This document shows, piece after piece, positions 47,396 through 59,633 of a DNA stretch of 64,000 nucleotides. The stretch is from Siderastrea siderea. Its lineage: Eukaryota > Cnidaria > Anthozoa > Scleractinia > Rhizangiidae. Positions within the stretch are counted from its first letter, which is position 1; each line of letters starts with the position of its first letter. The notes below the pieces were generated by a model. That model did no database searches and was not told where the DNA came from. It saw only the letters and a list, made by a program, of their open reading frames with translations. The position numbers and the translations under genes were made by a program. The stretch spans positions 15,755,400-15,819,399 of the forward strand of contig OZ034971.1 of the NCBI GenBank assembly GCA_964030785.1, written 5' to 3'.

Positions 47396-50300
47396 CTAAA
47401 AAAAAAAACATATAAATAACATTATAATTACAATTACTGGTTAGCCTCTAGGACATTAACACTTATTACTACTGTACATGTACCTTCTTATTTTGGCTTA
47501 TGTGACAAACAGTGTCTTATGTAGATTTCAATGTTCCAGAACTGTTTTGTACATGACTACACTAGACTAATAAGTTTTTAAGATGTTCTGTACAGTACAG
47601 AAGGCCACTGTAACTCTTGCAGGTTTTAACGCAAAAGGCAGGGCAAATATCACAACTTTGACAAAAAAGGAAAAACTTTCCCAGTTATGTACAGCAATCC
47701 CGGTTTTGTGTTCTGACACTGGTCTGTTTTGATTTTGTTGCCTGAAGACAACAAACCTCACTCAAAAATGACAGCCACTGATTTTCATCACATAGCGCAG
47801 TATGATCCACAAGTTTTCAGTTTTCAAAACAGAAACACCCGAACTTGCCAGAATTGCATTCTTTGTGATGTTTTGCACATAACATACCGGTAATTACTGC
47901 TTGGTAAACTGGGCCAAACAATAAAAGCTATGGTGAGCATCACTGTTTAATAAGGTCTATGGTCATGTTTTAATATGTAATGGCCATTAACCATGGCAAA
48001 ATCTTCACAGCTTAAAACTAGCGAGAGGCCAACATTTATGTTTTCAAACACAGTAGATGTAAAGTTTGTAAGTTCACATTTCCTCAGTTCAATGACATTC
48101 AAATTCTAACCCTTTTTTTCAATTTCTACTGGAAAATTAACAAATAATTTGAGCTAGTCTGCAGTTTGTACCATGTCTGGATTTTATACCCAGTCCATGT
48201 TCTGTGTTTTATACTGCCCAGATCAATTTGTCAAGTGAAGCCACAGAATAATAATTTATATAAAGCCTTTATTTAAGTCTCCAACCTTGCAATCCCATTG
48301 GTAAATCAAACACCTCACGTAATGGCACAAGAAGCCCACAAAATGGGTGTTGCACTGCCACTTCTTTCTCACATTGTAGAAATTCTGACAAGGAAATTGA
48401 AATTTTGTTGTGTAGTGAAAATGATTTTGACTTTGTTTCAACAGCAGCTATAGTTGATGCTGTTTTGCCGAAACTGAGAGTGCAAAACTATTTTGAGTTC
48501 ACAGTGCATAGTTATTACAGAAACAAGTTTACAGTACAAATGGAAATTTTGTGCAAATGGAATGGTAATTTCCGTTCCAGCAACGTGGAATACCTTCCTA
48601 GGTCATCCCCTTGTTCTGGAAATTTTCAATAAGATCCACATGTTCCATTCCCATTTCCGAAAAAGTTTGGCTACATGGAAAGCACCCCTCATCTGGCTAA
48701 TTTAGACCAGATACATTAGTCTACAAGTATGTACACAAAATGCTTCCCATGATGCTTTCACAGGTTCGCTTGGCATTAAAGAACTGATCCAGTCAGGAGA
48801 ACAAGTACTTCTTTTGGCCAATTTTTGTACCTTATGCCCAAAGAGGCTCTGGTTTATATTGTCCAATCAGAATCTTGAGCTATAAACTAGCACAGAAAAA
48901 TGAAACATAAATAAAGTTACATGTACTTCCAGACATGATTTGGCAGTATCAGCGAGCAGTATGGCTGTTGGAAATTCAGAAATTTATCTGTTACTGTTGA
49001 ATAATGGTTAACTATAGTCTGTAAAGCTTAATTGGCTAGGGTTTGGGTGTGTATTAAGATTGTTCTTCATGATTCCTCTCAGATGCAATAATTGCAAATA
49101 CACCATTTTGTTTTTACAGCCATCCAAGAAGGTCACCTGATCGCAGGTAAGCCAGTTAAGCTTGGATCAAATGCTGTTCACTCGTGGTTTTCATTTTGAC
49201 ATGATTCAAAAGAGGTTTCCATGGCAATGCAAGGCTAGAAAAGATATAATGGCGCTTTATATATTAAAAGTGCTTTGATCCATATTTACACCTCATCGCA
49301 TTACTGTGGTGATGCAAGTATTCTTCACAAAAGCAAGCATTCTGCACTGGTTACATATTTTCCCTGCAGGCCCATCCTTATTTACATTCATGAATACATA
49401 ACCTGAAAAAAAAGTCGACTTATGGGCCGGAAAAAGTTGATTGCATGAAATTCTTCTTGTACTTGTTCATCCGGGGGAAAAAATAAGTTCTTCACTTTCA
49501 AAGCTTTGAAAGCCTTACTAAGATTCTATGTTATTCCCAATAACCACTATTTTGGTCCAGGTTAATTTTGTACTAGAAAAAACTGCTGAACAACATGCTT
49601 TTTATTTGACTATAAAAAAAACATGAGCTAAACTTGCTGTTTCCTCAGCAGACCGCATGTTAAAATTCATTGCTCTCCTCAACATTTCTCAAGTGTTTAT
49701 GAGTATTACTGCCTTTATGACCCTCAAAGAAATGCCTTTCCAGTCAAACACATCTGCAATTCTTTATTATTATAAGCTCAGAGGGAATTCATATTGAACA
49801 GTCACCAGAAATCCAAAAATTCTCCTGAAATAGAACTATTTTTGTATTTTCATAATTCTTGGCTTCAGGATGAACTACTTCTCATTTGCTCAAGCATTTT
49901 GCTACAAAATAATACAACAGTTAAAGGGAGATGATGTTTTGATGTCGCTGACATCATTATCAAGACTAAAATGGTGACAAAGTTGAAATTTGACAAGAAT
50001 ATGAATACTACTAATCTGAATACGTATGCCTGTGAATGTCCCATCCAAATAACAGATTACGTGCGGATCTATTAATGGCATCAAGGCAAAATCATTGCAT
50101 TGGTAGCAATCTGTGTTCACTGAGGGGTAGTTAAATTGTTTCCCCATCCATTGAGTGCCCAAGATATTTCAGTGACCTGCAGCCAAGCGAGCACCTATAT
50201 TGTTCTCAGAAATATTTGCAAAAAGTCTGCTGTTTCTTCCAAGTTGAGGCTTAGCCGCTTTTTGAAAGAACAGAATAAACTGACCCTCACGATAAACATT

Positions 50301-50450
50301 TCTCATTCTGATCAAGGCGATCTCGCGAGGCCCCTCCCTGCTCCTTGTATCAGAGCAGGAGCAGCCCACTAGTCAAATGCCGAAAAATCATGGGCTTATT
50401 CTTTTCTCGAAGAAAAGATTTTGCCATCAAATGGCACTTCTGTCCCCCGA
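47396..50450. other. Formin upstream region, no exon recognised
   Basis: No minus-strand exon ending in a phase-0 donor was found that could join the FH1 exon. A short plus-strand segment at 49121-49147 has strong-looking splice signals (TTTTTACAG before, GTAAGC after) but no coding context. Confidence 0.4.
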
Positions 50451-50458
50451 GTGTAAGC

Positions 50459-50678
50459 CGGTTTATACACTACAATTTGTCAGCCCAACTATACCGAAGC
50501 GTGAATCGTACGTATATTTTGACACCGACTGAGATTGGTCCAAATCTGCAGATTCTTATTAAATCGGGACGTCACTCTCATAGACACTGCTATGTCAATC
50601 AAAATTCAGAGAATTGGGTGTCAAAATATCCAAACAATTGTGCCGACCAGGAGCCGACAAATTGTAGCGTGTAAACAT
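50459..50678. mobile_element. Small inverted-repeat element
   Basis: The ends GTTTATACACTACAATTTGT and ACAAATTGTAGCGTGTAAAC are inverted, with TTGACACC/GGTGTCAA inside. The end motif recurs at 50948-50978 (CGACAAATCGTAGCGTATAA), tying it to the neighbouring palindrome. Confidence 0.6.
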
Positions 50679-50720
50679 AACGTATACAACTCATGCTCCA
50701 ATGTCGGGCCAACATATCAG

Positions 50721-50833
50721 GCCCGGCCAGGGGTTTTGGGTATACGGTATCTAGGGCGTTTTTTACCAAGGTATTCAGTATTTTTTGCCAAAATTTTCAG
50801 GTATATGGTATTCTGTATTACAATAATTTTAGG
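50721..50833 (+). repeat. Direct repeat of 62311-62428
   Basis: GGCCAGGGGTTTTGGGTATA, then CGGTATCTAGGGCG and TTTTTTACCAAGGTATTC, is about 95% identical to 62311-62428. In both places it abuts a large palindrome. Confidence 0.85.
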
Positions 50834-50849
50834 TAAGCTTATTTGTTAT

Positions 50850-51903
50850 CAACATTTTTGCATTTTTAAGGTATATTGGTATCCCAGGGGAAAGAAATGA
50901 GGTATATTGGTATCCCACTAGCCCCCCTGGCCAGGCCCTGACACATCGGGCCGACAAATCGTAGCGTATAAAGCCGCGGCTACACGAGCGATTTTTTGCT
51001 TGCGATGGTGATGCGATTTTTTTGAAAATTGTCGCGTCACCAGCACGCGGAGAAAATCGCATGACTTTGTGTAGCTACCCTCGCACAGGTGATGCGACAG
51101 ATGAAAAAATCGCAGAAAAAAATCGCAAGAAATTCAATGAGTTGAATTTTTTGCGACTAAATCACGGACTTCGTCAGAGGGTGGCTACACAGGCGATTTC
51201 GCCGCGCGTTGGCGACGCGACAATTTCAAAAGAATCGAAGGAAAAGTTTATGGCGGAACAATCTAAACTGGTCTGACTACCATATTATTGCTAAGGGAAG
51301 TTAAATCATCATATTTTGGGTTTAACTTGCGCCATTTGCCTACGTTTGTTAATGGCTGGTTTAAGCCGCGGCTACACGAGCGATTTTTTGCTTGCGATGG
51401 TGATGCGATTTTTTTGAAATTGTCGCGTCGCCAGCGCGCTCCGAAAATCGCCTGTGTAGCCACCCTCTGACGAAGTCCGTGATTTTGTCGCAAAAATTTC
51501 AACTCATTGAATTTCTCGCGATTTTTTCATCTGTCGCATCACCTGTGCGAGGGTGGCTACACATGCGATTTTCTCCGTGCGCTGGTGACGCGACAATTTT
51601 CAAAAAAATCGCATCACCATCGCAAGCAAAAAATCGCTCGTGTAGCCGCGGCTTTATACGCTACGATTTGTCGGCCCGATGTGTCAGGGCCTGGCCAGGG
51701 GGGCTAGTGGGATACCAATATACCTCATTTCTTTCCCCTGGGATACCAATATACCTTAAAAATGAAAAAATGTTAAACCAGCCATTAACAAACGTAGGCA
51801 AATGGCGCAAGTTAAACCCAAAATATGATGATTTAACTTCCCTTAGCAATAATATGGTAGTCAGACCAGTTTAGATTGTTCCGCCATAAACTTTTCCTTC
51901 GCT
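50850..51903. mobile_element. Compound palindrome of nested foldback elements
   Basis: Two overlapping inverted pairs can be traced. Pair 1 is 50850-51230 against 51395-51773 (centre about 51312), including GCCGCGGCTACACGAGCGAT and the flanking GGTATATTGGTATCCC blocks. Pair 2 is 51235-51363 against 51774-51903 (centre about 51569), including GTTAAATCATCATATTTTGG. A third copy of the GCCGCGGCTACACG end starts at 51366, so 51364-51654 is by itself a MITE with 57-bp ends. Frames that read through it are mirror copies of each other. No transposase. Confidence 0.8.
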
Positions 51904-52744
51904 GGTGTGTGCAAGCAGCGACCTCCATCATTGATGGAGGAGTCCTTAGAATCGACTGTGTTTGTGGAAAACACCATACTGGAATACTAACAAAACAAAT
52001 AAAAACAAATCGTTGAAAAATAGGCTGAAAATTACCTGTACTTGTGTTAAAATATGCCCTTTTTCATTTTAAGCTTCTTGCTTCCCTCCGCGATCACTGT
52101 CTTAAGCGTATTTTATCCTTCCGTTTCACATGTGGTGTACATGGAAAGATTAATCGATTGTTTTCAAGTTCAGCCTCTCAGCTTTCCTTTCCGCCGTCTT
52201 CACAGACGTCAATAACTCGAAATTCGGAAATAAATCCTAAATTGTAAGTACGAAGACAATCCCTGCACTGCGAATTAAGGGTGGCAATCTTGTTCCCAGG
52301 GCCTTAGAGCAAGTGTTGAGCACGGGTGGAGCCAGGTGGCGGAGCTGAAAAAAGGCTTGCGGATTTTTCCACGATCCGCAAAAAAAGTTCCAGCAAGCTG
52401 TTCCAGCGGAAAAAATCAGCATCGCCTTTTGTAAAATCATGTTGGTGCCCATTTGCTTAAACCGTCTGTTTCGTTCAGAAACAAAACGAAATTAGAACCA
52501 AAACCAGGAAAATCTGAACCAAAACATTTAGAAACCCGGCCTGGGCAATCTATAATCGATAATATTCTATAACAATCGATAAAATTAGTTGATTGTATCG
52601 GATTTGTTGTGAGAAATCGATATTTATCGATTTTATCCGTAGCATTTGTTGTGTCGAAATAGGTGAGCTCTAATAGTAACGACAACTTCTATAACCAGTT
52701 TTGTCAATTTTATTGCTATACGATAGCGCTTCTAAATCTTTTCT

Positions 52745-53007
52745 AGGCTCATAAAACAACACTAAGCACTGATGCCAGACTAACGTTGCGATGGAAAAAT
52801 GACACTGGCCTTGATAAACACATGTGTAATGTCTCTATATCAAACAAAACAACCGAAGCATTTGAATTCTTAACGGGAACAATAGAAAATATGGAACTAA
52901 ATAAGCCTAGAGGTCCGTTGCTCACTAACGTCCTTAAGAGCCAGTCCACGAGAGGTTCAAAGATTTTTGGAAAGGTCAGAAACCCTTTCTCAAACTTTGC
53001 CTGCTGA
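52745..53007 (+). CDS. Candidate terminal exon, unknown protein
   Basis: After a TTTTCTAG acceptor a single open frame runs to TGA. It contains TLRWKNDTGLDKHMCNVSIS and AFEFLTGTIENMELNKPRGP and ends NPFSNFAC. The composition is protein-like and only one of three phases is open (phase 0). I do not recognise the family. An upstream stretch 52073-52243 (RLFSSSASQLSFPPSSQ, transit-peptide-like, GTAAGT donor) was tested as its partner, but its phase 2 fits only if a weaker acceptor CTAAG at about 52768 is used. There is no in-frame ATG upstream. It could be a gene fragment or a retrocopy. Confidence 0.35.
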
Positions 53008-53155
53008 AAGCTAGTCATGAGCAAGTAATCAAATCGCCATTATTTTGTCTTCTAATACTAATGTGGTCACGCGACAGGCAATTTAAATTTGACCCCCCTG
53101 GAAGCAATTTTGGCTCAAAAACTTTTCCAAAATTTACCAACTTTGCATGTTTCTT

Positions 53156-53685
53156 GCAGACCTGCCAACTCTCACGGTTTCACCGTGAGACTCACGGTTT
53201 GGGGTATCAACTCACGGTCTCACGATTTGGCCTCCAAATCTCACGGTGAATCAGAAAATCTTGAAATTGCCAAACAATTCAGGTAGTATGAAGCAATATT
53301 GAAAAACCGTGTTGAAAATGGCCAAATTTGTCACATCTAATGTTTGAGGGAAAGCTGGGTACAATTCCGACCTCATTCCCGTGAAACCATAGGTCAATAT
53401 AGGTGTGCTTAGGTCTCTGGGGAAGCTAGAGCTGTGAATAGTTAACTCAAACTGGCGTCTCGCGTCGACAGCGAAACAGAAACTGACTTCAAAAAATGCG
53501 GCAAAAGAATACAGTAGGTAGCACAAATAAGGTAAAGAATACCTTGAAACAAGAAATCTACCATTTTTATTTTCATTTTACACATATTTTTGAAATCTCC
53601 AGGTTTGAGGTCCCAATCTCCAGGTTTTTCTGGGCTTTTTGGCAAGGTCTCCAGATTTGCACGTTTTGGAGATTGGCAGGTCTGT
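53156..53685. mobile_element. MITE with GCAGACCTGCCAA-type ends
   Basis: The left end CAGACCTGCCAACTCTCACGG and right end GGAGATTGGCAGGTCTG are inverted over about 15 bp. Next to the left end are repeats of CTCACGGTT, and next to the right end repeats of CTCCAGGTTT. No coding frame. Confidence 0.65.
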
Positions 53686-53689
53686 AATC

Positions 53690-56600
53690 TTGTCAAAACA
53701 AACATTAGCCAATCATAAATCAAATTATGTTTCTTTACTAAACTGACCTTCTTCTTTATAAAAATACTAACGTTTCTGTTAGAATCTTCTTATCAGCTGA
53801 ACAATAATTTTCAACAGAGAGTGTGGTTTGACAGATTTGAAAAAGTGCCAATTATACCAAATTTCAAAGGAATTTTTTTCTATGTAGTAGACAAGATCTA
53901 TGGTTGATCTGCATTTCCCCAAACAGCCAAAGGATTGTATTTAAACATCGAGAAATCTTTGAGGGCAATTCATTTTTAATCTTCAATATAGCTTATACAT
54001 GAAACCTGTAAAAATGTAAAACACAGGCCAACAAAATATACGGTTGTCGTTTGAATTACTTCACTCTCGCAGATTTTTCACATAAACGTTTTGCAGCTAT
54101 TGAAGTCGTTCCTTCCCCACCCCTCCCCCGATAAATCTTAAGGTGAGTCAGGTGTGTATTATTTAATTTCCAGCAGAAGCTTATTTCAAGCTATTCGAAT
54201 AGATTCGCTTGGCTTTTCGGTGTCGTTTTCAATCATTTGGAATCTAAAATAAATTTATAGGCCATAAAAACCGGCTGAAATGAGAGAATTGAAGTCGAGA
54301 GGTTGCGTTACTGTGCGTGACACAGAAGCGACTTATTAGCGGCATATAATACTATTTTACAAGGGGAGAATGGCAACCAAATAATTTCACATATTCCACG
54401 AGGAACAAGAATTTCCTATACCAGCCTACACCTTATACATGATGGAGGCTTTAATAACGTTTTACAGTTAAACAACTGTTATACCGACTTTGCGAGTTGC
54501 CTTTGTGTGTATGAACCGTGTATCTGATTTGTTGCAGTTAGTCGGTAACCAAATGTAGCTTACATTCTTTGAAACCTCAAGAATTGAACCATTGTTTCAG
54601 CTGTGTTTTGTCTCCACAACACTCTGTTTAGGGAGTGATTGGGTTTGCTGAATGCCCTTCGAGGATACCAGTGATCAGACATAATAATAATGATACCTGT
54701 CCAATGTTTCACGTAAACAAGAAATAATCTTCTGGAACAGATTTCGTCAGTTTAATTGAATGCAAATTATTAAGGCCGCAAGTTGAAATCTAGAATAAAT
54801 TAGAATTTAAAAAGTGGACTAAAGAAAGCAAACGAACAAATTTGGATAATCTAGAATGGGGCTCAAAAGCGGGTATTTATAATTGCTCCCGATTCTTCCG
54901 CCCGTCAGATACTTCTCCACGCATCGCGCATGAAAATATAAAAACAAATCTGAGTACATACCTCAGTGTTAGGATAAATACCGTCACATGCAATCTACGG
55001 GCTTGTTTGAAGAAGCCTATTTGCTACCAAACACTAAAATTTTTCATCAAGAATCTCAACTGCAGATGAGTTCGATTTCGTTTCACATAGACACTACTTC
55101 ATGTAAATATCAGTCCAAATCTACCAGGAAATTTTTCAATTCAGTTAAGATTTTTTTCCTCTCAATTCCCGAAACTATTTTGCCGTTTTAAAAAAAGAAA
55201 ACAAATCCTTTTTCATTTCCACCACAACAAACAGGATGAAAAAGAAGGTCAACGTCAAGGCAGGGGCGTAACAGTAACAATATGGGAGGCCTTTACATTA
55301 GTTATAGGTTTAAAACCAGATAAAAAGGGATATCTGCGTCAACTGTCAAGGTACTTGAAGTAAGTACTAACGAAAGCAAGCTACAGATTCCTTGCAACTG
55401 TGATGTTAAATTTAGCGATACTATGTAAAAGTAGCTTGCCCGTATAGTATACTATAAAGAGAAATGGCGAAACATTGAAGGCCGTGGGAGGAACTGGCAC
55501 ACGGTTAACAAAGCAAGATGTTATTTGGGAGTCTGTTTGCTTGGGTTGTACGCGAAACCAGGTGTGTACCGCCCAAAAGGGTAAGGCTGTTTTTTTGCCA
55601 TTTTTGCCTAAAAATTGTCCAGATTTTGGGTCCTGCCTTTTGGACTAAAGTTGGGCATGGTTTGGGTGCAGCTGTAGAGGGCATACACATATTTATCTGA
55701 TGTATAGAAAAAAGATAGAGAAAAACCAAAAAGAACCATTTGATCTGATGATATCGCGTGATTTGCCTGCCAAGGCCAGGATTAATAATTTCAGTAAGTC
55801 AGGATTTGGAAGACCGGCAGCACACCCTTGCACAAACTAAAGGTATCAGGCATACAGGAGGTTTTAGAATAGACACACGGTATCTTAACTGTCAGAAGCA
55901 TAAATCGTGGGCTTAAGCTAACTCACAAATGACCTGCTTCGCAGCTCACTTGGTGAAGCGGCATCACACCAGCGACCGGGCAATGTGATGACGTAATTCA
56001 ATTCCCATTCACGGGTGCGGGCAAGGGGTGGGCGTTTCTCTTCAGTAGACGATACATGAGGATTGTTTCAGTTTCTGCTGCAGCTGATAAACATTAGCAG
56101 TTTGCTTTGTTCAGTAGTTACTTCACGTATTTTCCCCTGTGTAAACGCAGGGCATTTCCATACAAGCTCTTAAATGTTGCCGATGTCATTATTATGCACA
56201 GCGTGCAAAAAGAGTCTAATTTATGCGCAGCTCTCAACGTTAGCTTGGGCTGCCTGTGGAATTACCGGCACGTTCTAGATTGCACAGCCATCGTATCGGA
56301 ATACAAACGGAGGGGAGGGCGGGGGAGCGGGGCTTATTTCGGGACTCTGGGACTGGGGTATCTGTTTACAGGTGATATGGATAGGGCTAAAAGCGGGGAG
56401 GGGGGAGGCATTATAAGTGGGAGGGCTTACAACCGGCAATTCATGGTATTTTTTTCACCCCTTCCTGTCACTTTTAGATGTGTGGCAGGCACCAAACCAT
56501 GCTCCCACTTGCATCTGCCCTCTCGCTTTCCTTTTCAGCACTTGACATGCAGGGAAAATTGGGCTGAAAATTGTCCAAATATTATCGAGTGTTTACCATT

Positions 56601-57420
56601 TACCACAAAATATGTCAGGAAATTCCAGTTAGAATGTAAAGATCTGTAAATGGTATGGCTATTTTGGTTTACCCGACCGCAAAATTTCCAAAATAAACGG
56701 AACATCTTGAAAGGTACTGCAAAATTCCCAACCCATATATTTATGTTTTTATCACTTATGTAAATTTCTAATTTCTGTTTGAACAGAACTATTCCGCTGT
56801 ATTCCGCCATGAGCCTATGGATATGGTGCTTAAGAAATCCATTGCACAAATCAGTCCCATTTACCGAAAAATGACCGCGAAAGCCCGAAACTGCTTTTCA
56901 ACCGGATTTTCCGAAAACTTTTTATAAATGGTGAACAACCCTTGAGAGGTAGTCCAGCATTCCCAATCGAAGTAACCAAACGGAAAGTTGTGTTCCATTT
57001 ACTTTTTTCTACTAGTTCCAGGTCCTGCGCCAATAGTCAAACTGGTTCAAGACTCTGTAAACAACAGGGGATTGCTTAAATGGTACATGCTAATCTCAAA
57101 CGGAATATCCCATTCCATTTGCACAAACCGTAGACCAACCGGTTTCCCCCTGAAAATTGAGTCACATACAAAAGCCCCAAAGCTTTCATTCCAAAAAAAC
57201 AAACAAACAAAAATATCAGAGATGTGCACTCTACCGAGGTTGATTGACAACTGAGCTATCAGTGGCCAAAGCCTTTTTATACCAGAGCTTCCTCATTAAA
57301 CGTGGTTTTCCACACCAATTCTCTTGCCTCTTTTTAAGCAGAACCTAAGAAATAGTCCATTCTGTAATTAATATAAATAGTATATTATAATTAATATAAT
57401 TAGTTCTGTAATTAATATAA
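53690..57420. other. Gene-poor stretch
   Basis: No exon or RNA gene recognised. The longest open frame (56107-56649, plus) has no family signature and no strong start. 57428-57562 holds a short inverted pair (TACTAAACCAGTGGATA and TATCCACTGGTTTAGTA). Confidence 0.4.
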
Positions 57421-57924
57421 TTAGTATATACTAAACCAGTGGATACTGCTGGATAGTATCAGCTATTCACCTCCTGGCATTGTTCTGGATTTCATGCACA
57501 AGTTTTTTTCTTATTTCATACAAAAAAAGAACTATTTGATGCAGACTATCCACTGGTTTAGTAGATACTCAGTGAAGTGTGGTAGATATTTACTTTGCTC
57601 ACATTGCAGCTCAGCAAATATCCACCACAATTCACCTCCACTTCATTGAATAATTGTTAGCTAGTATATACCAAACCAGAAGACTGTTTTGTGCCTGCTC
57701 TGATTAGCCAGTCAAACTCGGGCTAAGTTGCATACATAATGTCGTTTAGTGCTGTGTGGAAATATTTTTGAAGATTTTACTCCCGCTTCTTATGGGGAAT
57801 AACAAATGGGGAAAAAACATCACATAAAACAACTCAGGCACACAGGAAACACATGAAAATCCAGACCAAGATTAGTTGACACCAAGGTATGAGTATCAGA
57901 GGAAATAAGCAGTGTAAGAGCCTT

Positions 57925-59437
57925 AAGGAGGCTTGCAACCGTTTTTTTGACCTTGGACTGTATCTTTTGAAATCAAAATTTTGCATAAAAGGCAAACTTC
58001 AATTTCCTTGATACTACACCATCTCTTCAACATATGACCAAAGTTTATTTTTCCTTGGTTTCCTAGCAACAGCTGTCACCATAACAATGGCAATGGCCCG
58101 GGGGGGGGGGGGCACTCCTTATGATGGCCTATACGGGGAGGCTCCACCCAAAAGGGGTACCGTTTTCAGGCTTCAGGTATATAAAAGGGTAGGGATTTCA
58201 CGAGCTGAAGTACATGAAAGGGTAGGGAAATCTGTCAATTACGTATTTAAAAATGCCTTTAATTAAAATATTTCGAGTAGATAACAGCATCTGGTTAACA
58301 TCTTCTCCAGTAATACTGCTCTCCCCCAATATCGTTCATTAACTACATTCCAAGGCTTTAGAAAAGGGATGCAGTGTTCTTAAGCAGGTATGTGAAAGGG
58401 GTACCATTTTCAATGGAAGGTATATGAAAGGGGTACCTTTTCGGACAAAAATGGCATATAAAAGGGTAAGGGGTTGGACCTCGGGGCTGAGCCTCCCCGT
58501 ATAAAACTTTGTTGAGTACCCCCCCCCCGGGGGGCAATGGACAGCCCCTCATATTAAATAACACCGAGTGGACTATCTCGAAATCTCAGCAGACACTTTA
58601 TGACGAACAGCCATGTCGCAGAAATTGAGAGGATTGTTGCGGAAATCAACATTTTGGGCCCAAAAAATTTGGAAAATGAGGGAAGCCAACAATCCTCTCG
58701 ATTTCTGTGACAATATTTGCATTACTTTGCTTATATTTTGTCTCTGCCAACTGCACACAATCAGAATTATATATCACACATGAATGACAGTGAAATAGAC
58801 TAGAAGCAAGAACAATAAAAAACGTTGTTCAGATAAAGTTAATAATGACTGAAACTTGACCGAGATTCAGCCTTCTTATCTCATGCCAGAAATGATTCTG
58901 AGGCCCAAAATTTTCTCGAACGTCAAAAAGAATTATTATTCTAATAGCATGCAATTTAAAAGAAAAATCTGTAAGGGCAATTTAGAAATCTCTCTATTTA
59001 TGCAAATTACGAACTTTTTGACTGATTTGTGCTTCATTTTAGCAGTTTTTATAAATATAAATTTAATGTCTTAAAATTGCAGGCACCTAGGAAGCTCAAT
59101 GTACATTAAGAATGTTTTGCTATCACAAAAGATCTGAAAAGAGAAGGTGTTTATATTTTATTTTTCTTGAAATATTGGAAAAAATTCAGGAATGACCAAA
59201 ATCAGCCCATAAAAAATGATTCCTGATTTCCTTGAAAATGGTCTTACAGATTTTTTTCTAATTTTGCGTACAAGTTGCATAGGCTGTTGCTAGGAAACAA
59301 ATGAAAAATAAACTTTCAATTAGTCATATGTTGAAAAGATAGTGTAGTATCAAGGAAATGGAAGCTTGTCTTCTATGCAAAATTTTTATTTCAAAAGATA
59401 CAGTCCAAGGCCAAAAAAAAAACTGTCGTGAGCCTCC
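57925..59437. mobile_element. 1.5-kb element with ~160-bp inverted ends
   Basis: The left arm (57927-58085) includes GACCTTGGACTGTATCTTTT then TGATACTACACCATCT then GGTTTCCTAGCAACAGC. The right arm (59275-59437) is its reverse complement with about 85% identity. There is also an inner inverted pair at 58618-58708 (AGAAATTGAGAGGATTGTTG). No transposase frame. It is interrupted by the family B MITE at 58096-58536. Confidence 0.75.
58096..58536. mobile_element. MITE, family B, copy 2, nested, with target duplication
   Basis: A close copy of 14101-14548, with shared CACGAGCTGAAGTACATGAA, AAAGGGTAGGG and GGGGTTGGACCTCGGGG blocks and C/G-run ends. The host sequence CAATGG occurs immediately on both sides (58090-58095 and 58535-58540), a likely 6-bp or longer target duplication. 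It lies inside the 57925-59437 element. Confidence 0.8.
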
Positions 59438-59633
59438 GTAAACAATATCTAAAACTGCATATTAGCAGTTACTTGCTACAGTTTGTTAGTCTGTGGTAAA
59501 ACATGGTCTGGATTCAGGTTAAGATAAAATGTCTTTTACATAATTGGACAGTTGAGCTAAACCTTGGTTAAATAACTGGCAATTAGAGTTTAAACTTGAC
59601 CTCAGTAGTGCTTCTAATTTAAGGAAATAAGGT

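Noticed and set aside
49121..49147. Plus-strand microexon with strong splice signals
   Set aside because: No neighbouring coding exons on that strand, and 27 nt is too short to support a call.
50829..51874. Several overlapping Arg/Ser-rich frames repeated on both strands
   Set aside because: They are mirror images produced by the compound palindrome; not genes.
56107..56649. 180-aa plus-strand open frame
   Set aside because: No strong start, no recognisable domain and a low-complexity G-rich centre; likely chance.
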